Shown in pieces: positions 1-12,889 of a DNA stretch of 64,000 nt. The notes beneath the pieces were generated by a model. The model was not told the DNA's origin. It did no database searches and saw only the letters and a program-made list of their open reading frames with translations. The stretch lies in the NCBI GenBank assembly GCA_002104945.1, contig MCFH01000001.1, positions 930,001-994,000 of the forward strand. The letters run 5' to 3'. How positions within the stretch are numbered: the first letter of the stretch is position 1; every line of letters begins with the position of its first letter. The translations under genes were made by a program, and so were the position numbers. The stretch is from Piromyces finnis. Taxonomy: Eukaryota > Neocallimastigomycota > Neocallimastigomycetes > Neocallimastigales > Neocallimastigaceae.

Positions 1-1005
1 AAGGAAGTTATTGATCAAGAAACCTTCAAATATTTCTGTGAAATTAACTTGAATGGTCTTTTCAACTTCTTTGTTAGTGATTCTAATAAATTAGCATCTT
101 GCTGCCGTGTTGTTAATAATCTTAATGTTCATATGAGTGTTTTTGGTGAAGGTGGTGTTAATATTGGTAGTTTAAGAATTGTCACTATTAATTTAGCTCG
201 TATTGGTAATGCTGTTGCCAAGGAAAAGGGTGATTTAGATAGTTTCTATGAAAAATTAAATGTCCAATTAGATAAGGCTCACCGTATGCTTTTAGCTCAT
301 CGTGAATTTATTAAGATCCAAATTAAACGTGGTGCTTGCCCATACTTTAGTGATGATTTAGGTTTTATGTTTTTAGAAAGATTCTTCCTTACTTTTGGTA
401 TTAATGGTCTTTATGAAGGTTTAATGGAGATGGGTTACAATATGTTAGAAGATGATGGTTTAGAACTTTCACGTCAAATTTTAAATTACATTACTGAATA
501 TGCTAACTCAAAGTGTGACTTAAAGGAAAAAATCTTATTCAATGTTGAACAAGTTCCAGGTGAATCTCTTGCCATTAAACATGCTCTTAAGGATAAAATT
601 GTTTGTGGTATGGATTACTCTATTTATGCCAATCAATTCGTTCCACTTTGGTCTGATATTAACTTGGAAAAGCGTATTAAGATTGATGGTGATCTTACAA
701 AATATATGAGTGGTGGTTGTATTACTCACATTAATTTAGTTGATCGTATTGGTAGCGTTCAACAGATGGAACAAGTTGTTCGTTATGCCATTAAGAATCA
801 ATGTGAACATTTTGCTATCAATTACTCATATAACCGTTGTGAAAACGATCATATTACCATTTCTGGTAATACTGATGTATGCCCAATCTGTAGTGGTAAT
901 GTTGTTGATCATATCACTAGAGTTGTCGGTTATTTCACTTCAGTTAGTGCTTGGTCACCAGGAAGACGTGATGAATTCAAAACTAGAAAGTTTACTAAAT
1001 ATTAA
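1..1005 (+). CDS. nrdD: Anaerobic (class III) ribonucleoside-triphosphate reductase, C-terminal part
   Basis: Class III ribonucleotide reductase makes deoxynucleotides from NTPs with an oxygen-sensitive glycyl radical installed by the activase NrdG. The frame is open from base 1, so the N-terminus lies outside the window; the stop is at 1003-1005. The C-terminus has the family layout: a cysteine-rich zinc site (CPIC at 880-891, with further Cys in the preceding 40 residues) followed by the glycyl-radical loop RVVGYF, with the radical glycine codon at 928-930, about 25 residues before the stop. The visible 1005 bases have no intron, unlike most neighbours. No nrdG is visible here. Known: such enzymes are typical of anaerobic bacteria, archaea and some phages, and have been reported as transferred into anaerobic gut fungi. 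Inferred: this copy serves dNTP supply without oxygen. Confidence 0.93.
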   Translation, partial: KEVIDQETFKYFCEINLNGLFNFFVSDSNKLASCCRVVNNLNVHMSVFGEGGVNIGSLRIVTINLARIGNAVAKEKGDLDSFYEKLNVQLDKAHRMLLAHREFIKIQIKRGACPYFSDDLGFMFLERFFLTFGINGLYEGLMEMGYNMLEDDGLELSRQILNYITEYANSKCDLKEKILFNVEQVPGESLAIKHALKDKIVCGMDYSIYANQFVPLWSDINLEKRIKIDGDLTKYMSGGCITHINLVDRIGSVQQMEQVVRYAIKNQCEHFAINYSYNRCENDHITISGNTDVCPICSGNVVDHITRVVGYFTSVSAWSPGRRDEFKTRKFTKY

Positions 1006-1789
1006 ATTTAATAATTTTTTATTATAATAACAAATATATATCTAATTTATATACCGTCATTTTAGTAGAGTGAACAAATTATATATTTTATAATTATCAT
1101 ACATTTACAATAATTTAATTTTTAAAATAATCTTATTTATTTTTAATATACCATATGTTTGTAAAAAAAAGCATAACTACTTTATTTAATCATCATCGTT
1201 TTCAGAATAATTTTGTAATTTTAAAATATTTTTGTTTTTAGTATTTATCATTAATTAATTAATAAATAAATTCATCGTATTTAAAAAAATATAAATTTTA
1301 AAAGAACCGAAAAAAGTGTTCGTTTTTGGTGTGCTTTTAATAACAGTTTTGGAATTACAAATTTGTGAATTGAATGATTGAGTTTTTCATTTATCAATTT
1401 GTGTATTAGAGACGACTTTCCACCTTAATTTTTTTTACCCCATCAAATAAATTTATATGATTTTTTATTAAATAATTAAAATAAAAAATTATTTGATAAT
1501 AATTTATTTCTATATCTCTGATATAAAATATATATTAATTGAATGCTTTCATTTAAATAAACAAAATAATAAAGATTCTATTATATTTATTATATTTTAT
1601 GTACTTGTAATAATACTAAAAAATATATTTTGACAGTATATGAAAATTAATGAATTAAATCAATCAATAAATAATTATTTTAATAGAAATCTTAAAGTTG
1701 TATAATAGATTGATAAGCTTATCATAAAATATTCAATTTCAATTTATAATATAAACAATGATTTAATTATTTTTTAATTTTAAAGAAGA

Positions 1790-1824
<35 letters not shown>

Positions 1825-2153
1825 AAATTACGAGTATTGACGTATATATACCAGGAAGACATATTATATTATTTTTCAAAAAAGTAAAAAGCAAAAAGTT
1901 AAAAAAAAAAGTATATAAAGTAATTTATTTTTAGGATTAATTTTTATAATTTTATTGATAATTTAAAATTTATTTTTATAAATAAGAATTAATTTAATTA
2001 GTAATATTTAATAGAAGAAAATATAATGTGTTGTATAATTCATTTTTAATGATACAATCTATATTAATATTATAAAAACTCCCCCCTCAATCCATATTAA
2101 CATTTTCAATATATTATCTATTTGAATATAAAATAGGTTACATTATATAAAAA
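1006..2153. other. Intergenic region, AT-rich
   Basis: There is no gene-like frame. It holds an AAAT/TAAA microsatellite at about 1790-1823. A somewhat less AT-rich island at about 1300-1435 includes a small stem-loop (ACC-AAAAA at 1306-1314 with TTTTTGGT at 1323-1330). Nothing else stands out. Confidence 0.6.
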
Positions 2154-5100
2154 ATGGATTTTATAGTAACCCCAAGAGTACCTGATATTATCATGAATAA
2201 AGGTAGAGGTGTCTATAAAGGTACACTCTATCTTATGACTCATCATTTATTGTTTAATTCGGATAATTCAAATGAACAAGAACTTTGGGTATATTAAATA
2301 ATTTTTATATAATTATTCTAATATATATTTATCAATGGATATTAATATTATAATATTTTATTTTATTATTTATTTATTAATTTTTTTTTTTTTAATTTCA
2401 AAATTTGAAATTTAAATTTTAATTTTTATTATGTATATGAATTTTATTGATATGGATAACAAATATTTTATATTATTCTCCAGATTGCTTATTCAACAAT
2501 TCAAAGCGTTGATTTAAAAACTTATGTTAACAATGAAGATTCAAAATACGAAGTTCACATTTCTTGTAAAAATTTCTTGTATATTCAATTTACCATTTTT
2601 TCTGAAAAGATTGCTTATGATATTTTTGAATCTTTAAAAAAGTTAATTAATATTAGTAGGTTTATTTAATTTGTTAAATAATAAAATGTAACATTTTATA
2701 ATTTATTTTTATGAATAGTCATTTTAATTTTTATAATATGGATATAAATTATGAAATGATTCATTTTATTAGCTTTAGTCGAATCACATTATGCATTCTT
2801 TTATAAACCGGTTAAAGATTTTACTTGTACAAATGGTTGGTGTCTTTACGATCCAATTAAAGAATATAAACGTTTGGGTGTTGGTGAACCAGAAAATGAG
2901 TGGAGAATTACAGCTGTGAATAAAAATTATACTGTAAGCATTTTATTTTATTTTATTTTAATTTTTTTTTTTTTTTCTATTACATCAATAATATCAAATT
3001 ACCTTTTTTTTTTTTTTTATGAATAATTTTTTGATTACTATTATAATTATTTGAATTTATTTATTTAAATACTATTCTATTATAAAATCAATATAATTAG
3101 TTTTCGAAAACATATCCACAGAAATTATTTGTACCAGCAAGCATTACTGATAATGTTTTAAATTATGCTGTTAAATTTAGAAGTAAAGGAAGAATTCCAG
3201 TTCTTAGTTATATTCATAAAAAAAATGGAGTAAGTACTATATAACTAATTAAATTTTTTATTTTTATTTTTTTTTTTTATTTTTATTTTTATTTTTATTT
3301 TTTTTTAAAATAAGGATAATAGAAATTAATAATTTAACTATTTTTTTTAAAGATGTCAATTACAAGATCAAGTCAACCTATGGTTGGTATTAAACAAAAT
3401 AGATCTATGCAAGATGAAAAATTAGTTGAAGAAATATTTGCAACATCAAGTAAAAATAAATCACCAAATTTTAAAAATCTCATTGTTGATGCTAGATCTT
3501 CTACTAATGCTATGGCTAATATTGCAATGGGGGCAGGTTATGAAAATATTGAACATTATAAAGGTTCAAGGTTGGAATATTTAAAAATCGAAAATATTCA
3601 TGTAGTACGAGATAGTTTAAATAAATTAATTGAAGGTAAGAATGTGGATAAGAGTGTATAAAAAAAGAATAATTTATATCAAAAAAAAAAAAAAAAAAGT
3701 ATTTAAATATTATAAATAAAATTAGACTTTTTTTTTTTTATTATTTCTTTTGAATATATATAGATTAAATTATAAATTTATATTTTTATTAAATATTTTA
3801 ACTATATTATAGTATCAAGAAACTCAAATAGTGGATTTATAACGAAAAGTGATATTGAAAAAACTGGATGGTTAAAACATATTCATACATTGTTAGAAGG
3901 CTCATTATTAATTATAAAAACAATAGATTTATATAATTCTCATGCTTTAGTACATTGTTCTGATGGATGGGATAGAACAGCTCAATTAGTTGCTATAGCA
4001 GAAGTATGTTTAGACCCATACTATCGTACCATTGAAGGTTTTGAAGTACTAGTAGAAAAGGAATGGATATCTTTTGGTCATAAATTTAGTCATCGTTGTG
4101 GTCTCTTAGCTAAAGATTCTGCTAATTTAAATGAAGTATTGACTTCAACTGCTTCTAAAATATTTAATACCAATGGTAGTAAAGATTCCTCTACTTCAAA
4201 TACTATTTCATCCACTATTAATGCAGTATCTAGTTTTACTTCTGCGGCTTCCAAGTTTTTGAAGATGGGTGCTGCCAATATTACCAATCAAAAAGATCAA
4301 ACTTCTCAAGTATCATCTGTAGATTCAGTTTCCAAAAAGAATACTCTACCAAGAGAAACATCACCGATCTTTACTCAATTTTTAGATTGTATTTATCAAC
4401 TTTGGATTCAAAACCCCACACAATTCGAATTTAATGATGATTTCTTGGTTCAATTAAATACCCATGTTTATTCTTCTCAATTTGGTACATTCCTTTTTAA
4501 TTCTGAATATGAACGTCGTGTCTTTAGACATGATGGAAAAGATTTATCCCAGTGTACCTATAGTGTATGGGATTGGTTTAATAGTAATAAGGAAGATTAT
4601 ATCAATCCATTATACATACCACCTACTGATGATTCTCCCGATATTATGAAAGAATCACAGGAAACTATGACTCAATTTGAAGATTTAATATGTAGTGAAA
4701 GTGTTCACTCCTTACCATCCGAGAACCAAACTCACTTTAAAGTTATTTATCCTAAGACAAGTGAACGTGTTATAAAATATTGGTCAAAACTATATAATCG
4801 TACAGATGATGAAATGAATGGTCTTGAACAAACCCACGGATCCTACAATAATATTGTTAATGATCATAGTCAGAGACAAGAATCTCTGACAGATCAAAAA
4901 TCAGAAAATAATCATAGTCTTAGTCATAAAAGCTCATCAACAAGTATTACCAGTATCACTAATACACCTTTAGATTATAGTTCATTAGCTGCAACAATTA
5001 CGGATACCATAACTGCTAATGCACATCTATCTAATAGTAGTACCATCACTGATAATTATCCTTATTCTCTACAACGTCAATCAAGTGTTCATAGTCACAG

Positions 5101-5509
5101 ATCCAGCAGTCAAGATAGCCTTTTAAATTTACTAAATAATGATAGCAGTAGTAATAAGGGTAAAAAAGGAAATGGAAATGAAAATAATAATAATAAGTCG
5201 GAGGAATTAGACATTCTTTACGGTTCACCATTCCAATATTTAAAGTCTCAAAATAAACTATCGAATTCTAATATTTCAAATCTTTCTTTGGGTGAATCAT
5301 CTCTACCACCAATTACAGGTCATACCAATACCAATACCGATATAAATAAAAATACCAATATTACTACTGAGAATAATAATAAATCTTCCATAAAGCCTCC
5401 TGAATATTATACTCAACCTGATTATGCTCAAATTAAAAATAATACATCTATATCCTCAATTCCTCAAATGGCGACAACAGAATCTACTTTTATTCATCCA
5501 TTAGAATAA
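2154..5509 (+). CDS. Myotubularin-family phosphoinositide 3-phosphatase (MTMR6/7/8-like)
   Basis: Removes the 3-phosphate from PI3P and PI(3,5)P2 on endosomal membranes. Six exons: 2154-2288, 2484-2655, 2773-2933, 3101-3229, 3353-3635, 3813-5509, giving 858 residues; all introns are GT-AG and phases agree. The N-terminal PH-GRAM domain (about residues 1-110) begins like MTMR6 (GTLYLMTHHLLF, then ELWIAY). The catalytic domain carries the family signature ASITRSSQPMVG-type segment at 3347-3385 (here GMSITRSSQPMVG) and the active site HCSDGWDRT, with the CX5R cysteine at about residue 342 and its arginine at 348. The catalytic domain ends near residue 560. The rest is a Ser/Asn-rich disordered tail with no FYVE domain or clear coiled coil. 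The ATG at 2154 fits the family's N-terminus. Family assignment is firm; the exact subfamily is likely. Confidence 0.93.
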
Positions 5510-5966
5510 TTTTAGAATGTACAGATATATTAATTATTAAAATAGAAATATGTTAGAATGAATAATAAAATAAATAAATAAATCAAACACCTTAAAAAAA
5601 AAAATAATTTATAATAAAAATACTTTTGTTATAAATAATAATAATAAATTTATTTATATTTTAATATTTTAAAATATAAATGTACTGTAAAAAAAAAAAA
5701 ACAAAAAAAAACAAAAACAAAAACAAAAAAAAAAAACAAAAAAAATAAATAAAAAAATAATTATTATAAAAACTGAAAAATATATAAATGAGGAGGCATG
5801 AATCATGTATATATATATATTTAAATAGGTATTCTTAACAACGTTTATGATTATTATAAAAACTTTAGTTTTTTTTTTTTTTATTAGTTTTACTATATAT
5901 TTATTTTTTATTTTTATTTATTTATTTTTCTATAAATTATTATTACATAATTTAATACATTCATAA

Positions 5967-5990
<24 letters not shown>
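5510..5990. other. Convergent 3' intergenic region
   Basis: This lies between the stops of the myotubularin gene and MON1 on the opposite strand. It is AT-only sequence with A-rich runs (5680-5760) and a T28-type run before 5990. No gene is visible. Confidence 0.6.
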
Positions 5991-5997
<7 letters not shown>

Positions 5998-6459
5998 ACT
6001 TGTGAAGTTGTGATAAATAAATTATCTTGTTTCTTAAACCATTTTTCTATGAGAAGTAAATCATTGTATGCGATAGTTTTTGAAATAAAGGGTGAAAAGG
6101 CAGCGTAAAGTTCAAAATCATCTTTTATCCATAAAACAGAAAGTTCATTTTTTCCTAATATATAACAAAATTTAAGATTTTTTTTATAACTATGGATTTT
6201 TGAATCTAAATATTTATAACTTCTTAAAAGTCTATTGAATTTATTTATTTATTTTAAAGATATTAAAAACATGTTAAAAAAAAAATATTTAATAAAATTT
6301 TATTTATATAAAGTATATGTCTTTTTTCTTTTTTTTTTTTAAATATACCTTCTGTATGAGGGAGGATCATCATATGGTGATAATCTTTTTGTTTCTACGA
6401 ATTGTAAATGTTTATTTGATTTGTAGAGAACATGTCGTAAATGCGGTATACCAAAATCA

Positions 6460-6494
<35 letters not shown>

Positions 6495-7567
6495 TTAATA
6501 ATTGTATTAATTAATTTATTCGAATTCATATTTAAAAAAATTATTAAAAATATATTACTTACATATATCTAATTCGGTTTTATTTTTTTGATTTGAAATA
6601 CTTTTAAATATACTAGATTTATTAAAGATCTGATATTATCATAAAAAATTATTAATATTTCAAAAAAAAAAAAAAAAAAAAATTTTATAATATATAATAT
6701 ATTAATATTTACTTTTTCAATTTTCTTTTTACAATTGGATAAATAATAAAATGCATTTTTATCTGGTGATAAAAGAGTTAAACATATATCTGTTTTAGTA
6801 ATTTTCATATTCGAATTGGAGGAGGAGGGTGATGTGGGTGATACAGGTGAAGTTATTTCTGACTCTGATTGAGATTGAGATTCTATGTTATCAAGGTAAC
6901 TTACATAGGCATATAAAAATCCTCTACTATTATATTTCGGGAGACATATTGGTGACCATGATTCTACAGAACGAAACGACGTTGAATTAATCATATTAAG
7001 AATAAGGTGGATATCTGTTTTTTTTTTTTTTAAGCCATATTATTAATTATTAATTATTAATTATTTTATAATAATAATTTCTTTTTTATTATTTTTGAAA
7101 ATAGAATTATTTTACCTAGTGGATGTACACTTTGTTTTTTAGGCCTTATTATATTTATTATTTTATCATTGTATGTTAATATTCCATATAAAATATTCTA
7201 TATTATATTAATTTAAAGAATAAAGAAATATATTTTTTTTTTTTGTTAATCGAGAGTTATTTATTATTACTAGTAAATTAAATCACTTATTTATTCGAAA
7301 ACTTTAGAAACCTTTGGACGATAGTTATTCATTATTTCTCCAATAGTATTTCTTAAATCATTCTTTAATCTTAAACACCTTATTGATTTTAACATAAAAC
7401 TAGCATCTACACTAAATTTTCGAGAAAGTTCATCCATGTATATTTCTGTTCCTGATAACAAATTTCTTAAATCAAAATTTACTCGGTCTTGAAATATTTT
7501 TGTAAGTTGTACCGAAGTTAAACTAAATAATATTTGATTGTATAAATAAAGTAATTGAAGTCTTAAC

Positions 7568-7601
<34 letters not shown>

Positions 7602-8886
7602 AAATTAGTAATATTAATTAATTTAAAAGACATTTTTTTTTAGACTTAATATTATATATATATATATATTTGATTATTTATAAATCCATAAATAATTACA
7701 TGCTCTTCACTTTCATTAGTTTGAGATACACATACTAGATATAATGGATTTCTTAACAAGAATACTATTTTATGTGTTGATGTATTAATACAACTAAATG
7801 AATGATATATATATATATAATATATTTAGTAAATTTAAAATTTATAATCCCGATATGCTTAAACTTATTGAAATATATTACTATAATTTTTTTATTATTA
7901 TTCACCTAATCTCATCATTATCTGTACTATAATATGATATTATAGCTTGTATGACACCCATTAAAGATGATAATTTTGATTCATCTCCATATCTTCAAAA
8001 TTATATAATATAATAAATAAAATTTAAATTTGATTAATAAAATTGGATATACATTTAAATAATATTATAATATACTAGTATAATTATTATACCTTGTATA
8101 TATAGGTTTTCCTGCACTACTTAATATAAAAAAATGCTTTTTATGCTTTACCCAATTTGATGAAGATAAATCTTATAATAGATAGGTTAAACAGTCAATA
8201 CAATTAATGAAAAACTTATATATTTTTAATAATATTTATTTGCATGTACCTTCATTTCCATATTTTTTTCTAAAGTTGTACGATGACATGTTATCTTCAT
8301 CATAATCATATATACTAGAATTATATATTTTTAATAAATCATTATCGGAATCAAGTTCACTATTTTCGATTTCTATATCTTTTTTTTTGTGTATTAATAA
8401 TAAAATTTTTATTTTAAAATAAGTTTTTATTTTGAATTTGGCAATTAGTAGTTTAAATAAAAATTATAAAGTATAGAAATGAGTATTTATTATAATTTAA
8501 CTTTAAAATTTTCCATATTTTAAACATTATTTTTAATTATTTAGTAACAATCACATACCAGAGCTAATTAAATTATCAAGACTAAAATTTTCAAAAAGTT
8601 TTGAACTTTGGAGATTTTTAGAACTAGAACGACTTATTGTGGATTTATTCATGAGACGTTCATTAATACCTCTAATATCTGAAATAGTATCGGAATTTGA
8701 ACGTTGTATTGTTGATGTTGAAGAAGAATTAACAATGGCATTAGTTATAGTAGTTGTAGTAATAGATAATGTAGGATTGGGGTTATTAACATTTAATAAT
8801 AATACATTGGATAAACCAGAATTTGAAGAAATTGATTCATTATCTTTTTCTTTTCTTTTCAAATTATCTTTTAGTAAACCTGACAT
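5991..8886 (-). CDS. MON1: Vacuolar fusion protein MON1
   Basis: MON1 pairs with CCZ1 as the GEF that loads Rab7/Ypt7 on late endosomes and vacuoles. Eleven exons read on the minus strand: 8886-8559, 8378-8250, 8171-8093, 7992-7906, 7793-7700, 7566-7312, 7197-7116, 7014-6713, 6629-6563, 6460-6349, 6231-5991. They give 591 residues in consistent phase. Diagnostic segments are [19 protein letters not shown] (exon 3), [17 protein letters not shown] (exon 4), [11 protein letters not shown] (exon 6), [18 protein letters not shown] (exon 8) and [14 protein letters not shown] (exon 10). The last exon ends ..[17 protein letters not shown], as in other MON1 C-termini. The first about 130 residues are Ser/Asn/Thr-rich and unconserved. 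These cover the three longin-like parts of the family. No CCZ1 is visible in the window. Confidence 0.92.
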
Positions 8887-9045
8887 TTTATTTTTATTAT
8901 TTTCACTTTTTAAATTATATTATATATTTATATTTATTATTTTTTTTTTTTTTTTTCCTTTTTCTTTTTTTAATGGTTGATTTATATTTTAAATTTTTAT
9001 TTATAAGCTTGTTTTGAAGGTTAACTATATTTTCTTTCTTTATTA

Positions 9046-9088
<43 letters not shown>

Positions 9089-10019
9089 TTTTTTCGACTT
9101 ACAATTTATTATTTAAATAAAATATTATTATTTAAATTGTCATTATTTTATATTACTGTTTTAAGTTGTAATTTAAATGCTTATTATAAAAAGTTTTTTT
9201 TTTTGTAACTTAACACAAAGAATTGTGAAATGTTCAAATCATTTATTCATTAAATAAATACATTAATATATATATTATTTATTTATAGTTTTTTCTTTCT
9301 TTATTTCTATAATATGAATATTGAATATATGAAATATTCTTGTTTTATTTTATCTCTGATAAAATATAACGAAAATATTAGAATGGAAAATTGAATTGAG
9401 AAAAAACAAGAAGGTATGGAAAAGAAACAATAAAATAAAATAGCTATTTAGAAATATTTTATTTAATTTTAATATTATTTAAACTTTAATACAAATTTTT
9501 GATTTAACTAAATCTTAAATATAAAAATAATTTATGTTAATTAAAAGAGAAAATTAATGGAATAATTTGATATAAAATATATAAAATATTAAAAAAATTA
9601 TATGATATTTATAATTAATAATTATAAACATTATTAAATATTAAGAAACTGTTGGAATGGAAGTTAATATTATATTAATTTTTATTTCAATGAAATAAAA
9701 AGGGTATTTATTTAATAGTTGATTATTTTATATTAATAATAATGATAATAATATAATAATAGTTTTTACAATGCATTGGTTATATTGTTATTTTGGTGAA
9801 AATATTCATATAAATATATTATAGATTTGAAAATATTGTTATAGTTACATATATATATAATTATAATTATGATATTCATGGGGAAAAAAGAACGTATTGA
9901 TTTTAATAAAACTTTTTATGTGTGGTATTAATATTTATATTTAATGCAATATGACTGTATAGTTTATGGAATTATGTTCCCAATTTTCAAGTTTGATTAT
10001 AATATCAATTAGTAGCTGC
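8887..10019. other. Intergenic region with simple repeats
   Basis: Holds poly-T runs near 8938-8956, a TTA trinucleotide microsatellite at about 9047-9087, and AT-rich filler. Apparent frames here (Phe/Ile/Leu homopolymers) are artefacts of poly-T. No gene or RNA was recognised. Confidence 0.6.
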
Positions 10020-11289
10020 TCAATTTTTAATTTCATTCCTTATCCATGAAGAATAGCTTGCAATGAAATCCTCTTGTTTTCTTGTTTCTATTGCATGAGG
10101 ACTTCTTTGGGCTCTCACAATTTTTATTGCGTCAGATGGTCGTTTCGTGTAACCATATTTTAGTAAATAACAACAAGCAATTAAACCTGCTCTTCCAATT
10201 CCACCTCTACAATGACATAACATGTTTTTTCCTTCTTTTGCAGTTGCAACCATTTTATCCATTAATCTATCAACCTCTACAATTGATTCCGGGGAACTAC
10301 CTTCAATAATAGGAAGTCTGTATCATAAAATATCAAATTTAATGCCTTAATACTTTTATTAATTTTATTTGTTTAAAATTCTATATATATTACCTAAGAA
10401 TCTCTAATCCATAGCGTTTTGCTTTTTCAGAATATAATTTCCATGGTGCTCCCAAGTAAGATAATTCTGCATCATTCAAGCAACTAATATTTTATTATAG
10501 ATATTAAAAAAATTAAATAAAACTTATATAATAAATATTATAACATATAAAAAACATAATGACTAGATTAAATATTTTAAATTACCATACTATGGTAGAT
10601 ATATTAAAACTTTTTAATCTTTTTGTAATAGAATTTACAAAATTATATTAAAATTTATATTATTTTTTATAATAATAATAAAATTATTATATAGTTGTTA
10701 CCTTTTAAAATCCAAGTCTAAATCTCGACTTATTGCTGCTCTTCCATTAAGAGGTCCTGAATGAAGCCGAACTTTTTTGCCAGGACATGAGCTTAAGGCT
10801 AATCTTCCAATACCATAATTATTTATTTTTTCTTTTATTTTCAATTATAAATTTATTAATATTAATAACAAATGATTGCTTATATAATATGTCATATATT
10901 ATATATATCACCCTAAATGTAATTTAATGATATTATAGCTTTTATATACCTATTTTACAATTTGATGCCATCACTAAATCTTCTAAAGGTGTAATCCATG
11001 ATATATTAAGCGGATGCGTTATTGATGTTCGAACAGCAAAAGTCGGACTAGTTTGTTTAGGTGTTCGAAAAGCAAAAGTTGGACTAATTTGCTTTGGAAC
11101 AAGCGTATTTCTTTTATATATTTTCTTTGGTGACAGTTTCACAAATGTATTTGATGAGTATAATTTTGTTGGGCTTTTACATTTTTCAGTCAGTGATTGT
11201 TTAGTAATTGGTGGTAATGTTAGTATTGGAAGCATTTCATTATTTTTTTTTATTTGTAACTCAGATTTTGTACTTCTTATATATGCCAT
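10020..11289 (-). CDS. CDKN3/KAP-like dual-specificity protein phosphatase
   Basis: Cysteine-dependent phosphatase of the CDKN3-like family, whose animal member dephosphorylates the activation-loop Thr of CDKs. Five minus-strand exons: 11289-10950, 10831-10702, 10618-10586, 10483-10394, 10317-10020; 296 residues, phases consistent. The catalytic loop is HCRGGIGRAG (CX5R, Cys at about residue 234), followed by the AIETRKQEDFI segment typical of the family. Upstream lie ISWITPLEDL and CLNDAELSYLG. The N-terminal about 95 residues are basic and disordered, with SPTK and SPKK (CDK-consensus) motifs and a near-perfect 12-residue duplication PKQ(I/T)SPTFA(F/V)RT. An ATG 57 bases upstream (11346) is in frame; 11289 (MAYIRSTKS) was chosen because the extra residues are AT-driven Ile/Lys/Asn. 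Substrate is inferred from family only. Confidence 0.85.
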
Positions 11290-12889
11290 ATTTTTATTAA
11301 TTATTCTTATTAAGATTTTTGAATGCTTATTAATGTGTAGAATCAAATAAATAAAAAAAAAAATATATTGCTTTTAAAATAATAGATATATTAATTTTTT
11401 TTAAAAAAAAATTTAAATGACTCGATTTTTGTCAAATATTAATTTATTTAGTGATATATATATAAATATATGATATCCACTTTCTTGTAATTATACTATT
11501 TATTGCAATCAATGTGATAGCAAATATTTCATAATTTGCTTTAATTATTTTCCTATAAAAGAATATTTTTATATAGAAATATATTAAAATTTCCTGAAAC
11601 TGAAACTTTTTTTTTATTAATAATGAGGATTAGTATTAAATGCTATAAATTATCATTTTTAAATATATTATTATGCTTTATTTGATCGTTTTTATATTAA
11701 TATTTATAGATAATTCAATGAAAAAGTAACTTTATAAAAAAGGAATTAGAATAAAATAAATTAATGAAATAACCGGTATAAAGAATGTTTTTTTTTTTTT
11801 TTTTTATAACAGGAAAAATAATATAATTTTAATTTTTATATGAATATTTAAAAATTATTTTAATTAATTTTAATAAATATTTAAATTTTAATTATATTAA
11901 TAATAAAAATGAAAATATTTGTAATGCATATTAAATTAATTATTATTTATATTTTATTATTATGGATAGTTATTTGAATTATAAAAAAAGAGTCACATTA
12001 ATATGTTTTTTTATTTTTCTATTTTGGTTTTTTTTTTTTTTTTTTTTTTTTGTATATACAAAATTATAAAAAAAAAATATAGAATTTTTAATATAATTAT
12101 GAATATTATACAATAAATTAATTCTAAATAAAAATCTTCATTTTATAGGAATAGTGAAAATATTTTTAAATAAATTTATTATATATTAGGAATATTTTAT
12201 AAATTTTTATTGATATTTTAAAAATTAAAATTTTAATTAATATATTTATTTTTAGCCAATAAAATGTGAAATTTAACCAAAAAAATTTGGTTTGATAGTA
12301 ATTTAAAAATATTTTAAATTAACTGTTGACATATCGTTTTATTATAAAATAATAATAATTATCTAATTATCATTATAACAACAACTACTATTATTTATTA
12401 TTTGATGATGCGAATACTTTGAAAAATATATACAGTATATTATTAATCGTTAGAATTTTTATATTTAAATGTAATCTTAAAGACAAAAGATTTACATAAA
12501 AGGAGGAAATATTAAGAATGTATTAATTCAATGTTATCTTTACTATACTAAATATAATTATAAATGATTTTCTTTTTGTCATTAAAACTGAGAATACATT
12601 TTATTTATTACTCATTCAAAAAAAAAAAAATGGTTGGTACATCCTTTAAAAATAATATACTTGCTAAAATATAAGTTAAAAATTATTTTAAAAATAGGAA
12701 AAAAAAAATAATCATCCAGACTTGACAACTAATTTCTAGGTGTATTCTAATAATTATAAAGTTTAAATAACACTTTCTAGTAAACTTTTTTTATTTTTAG
12801 ATAAGTAAAGTAATTAAAATTTTTATATTCAAATGTAGTCCTCTATTTACATTTATATAATAATATATACAAATATTTTTATTTACAAA
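11290..12889. other. Intergenic region
   Basis: AT-rich with poly-T at 11787-11806 and 12029-12051. It contains one CCAAT (12256-12260) and, just downstream, a short inverted repeat (AACCAAA, 4-base spacer, TTTGGTT near 12276-12294). No gene seen. Confidence 0.55.

Noticed and set aside
8639-9208. Plus-strand Phe/Ile-rich frames
   Set aside because: Antisense of MON1 exon 1 and translations of poly-T and TTA microsatellites.
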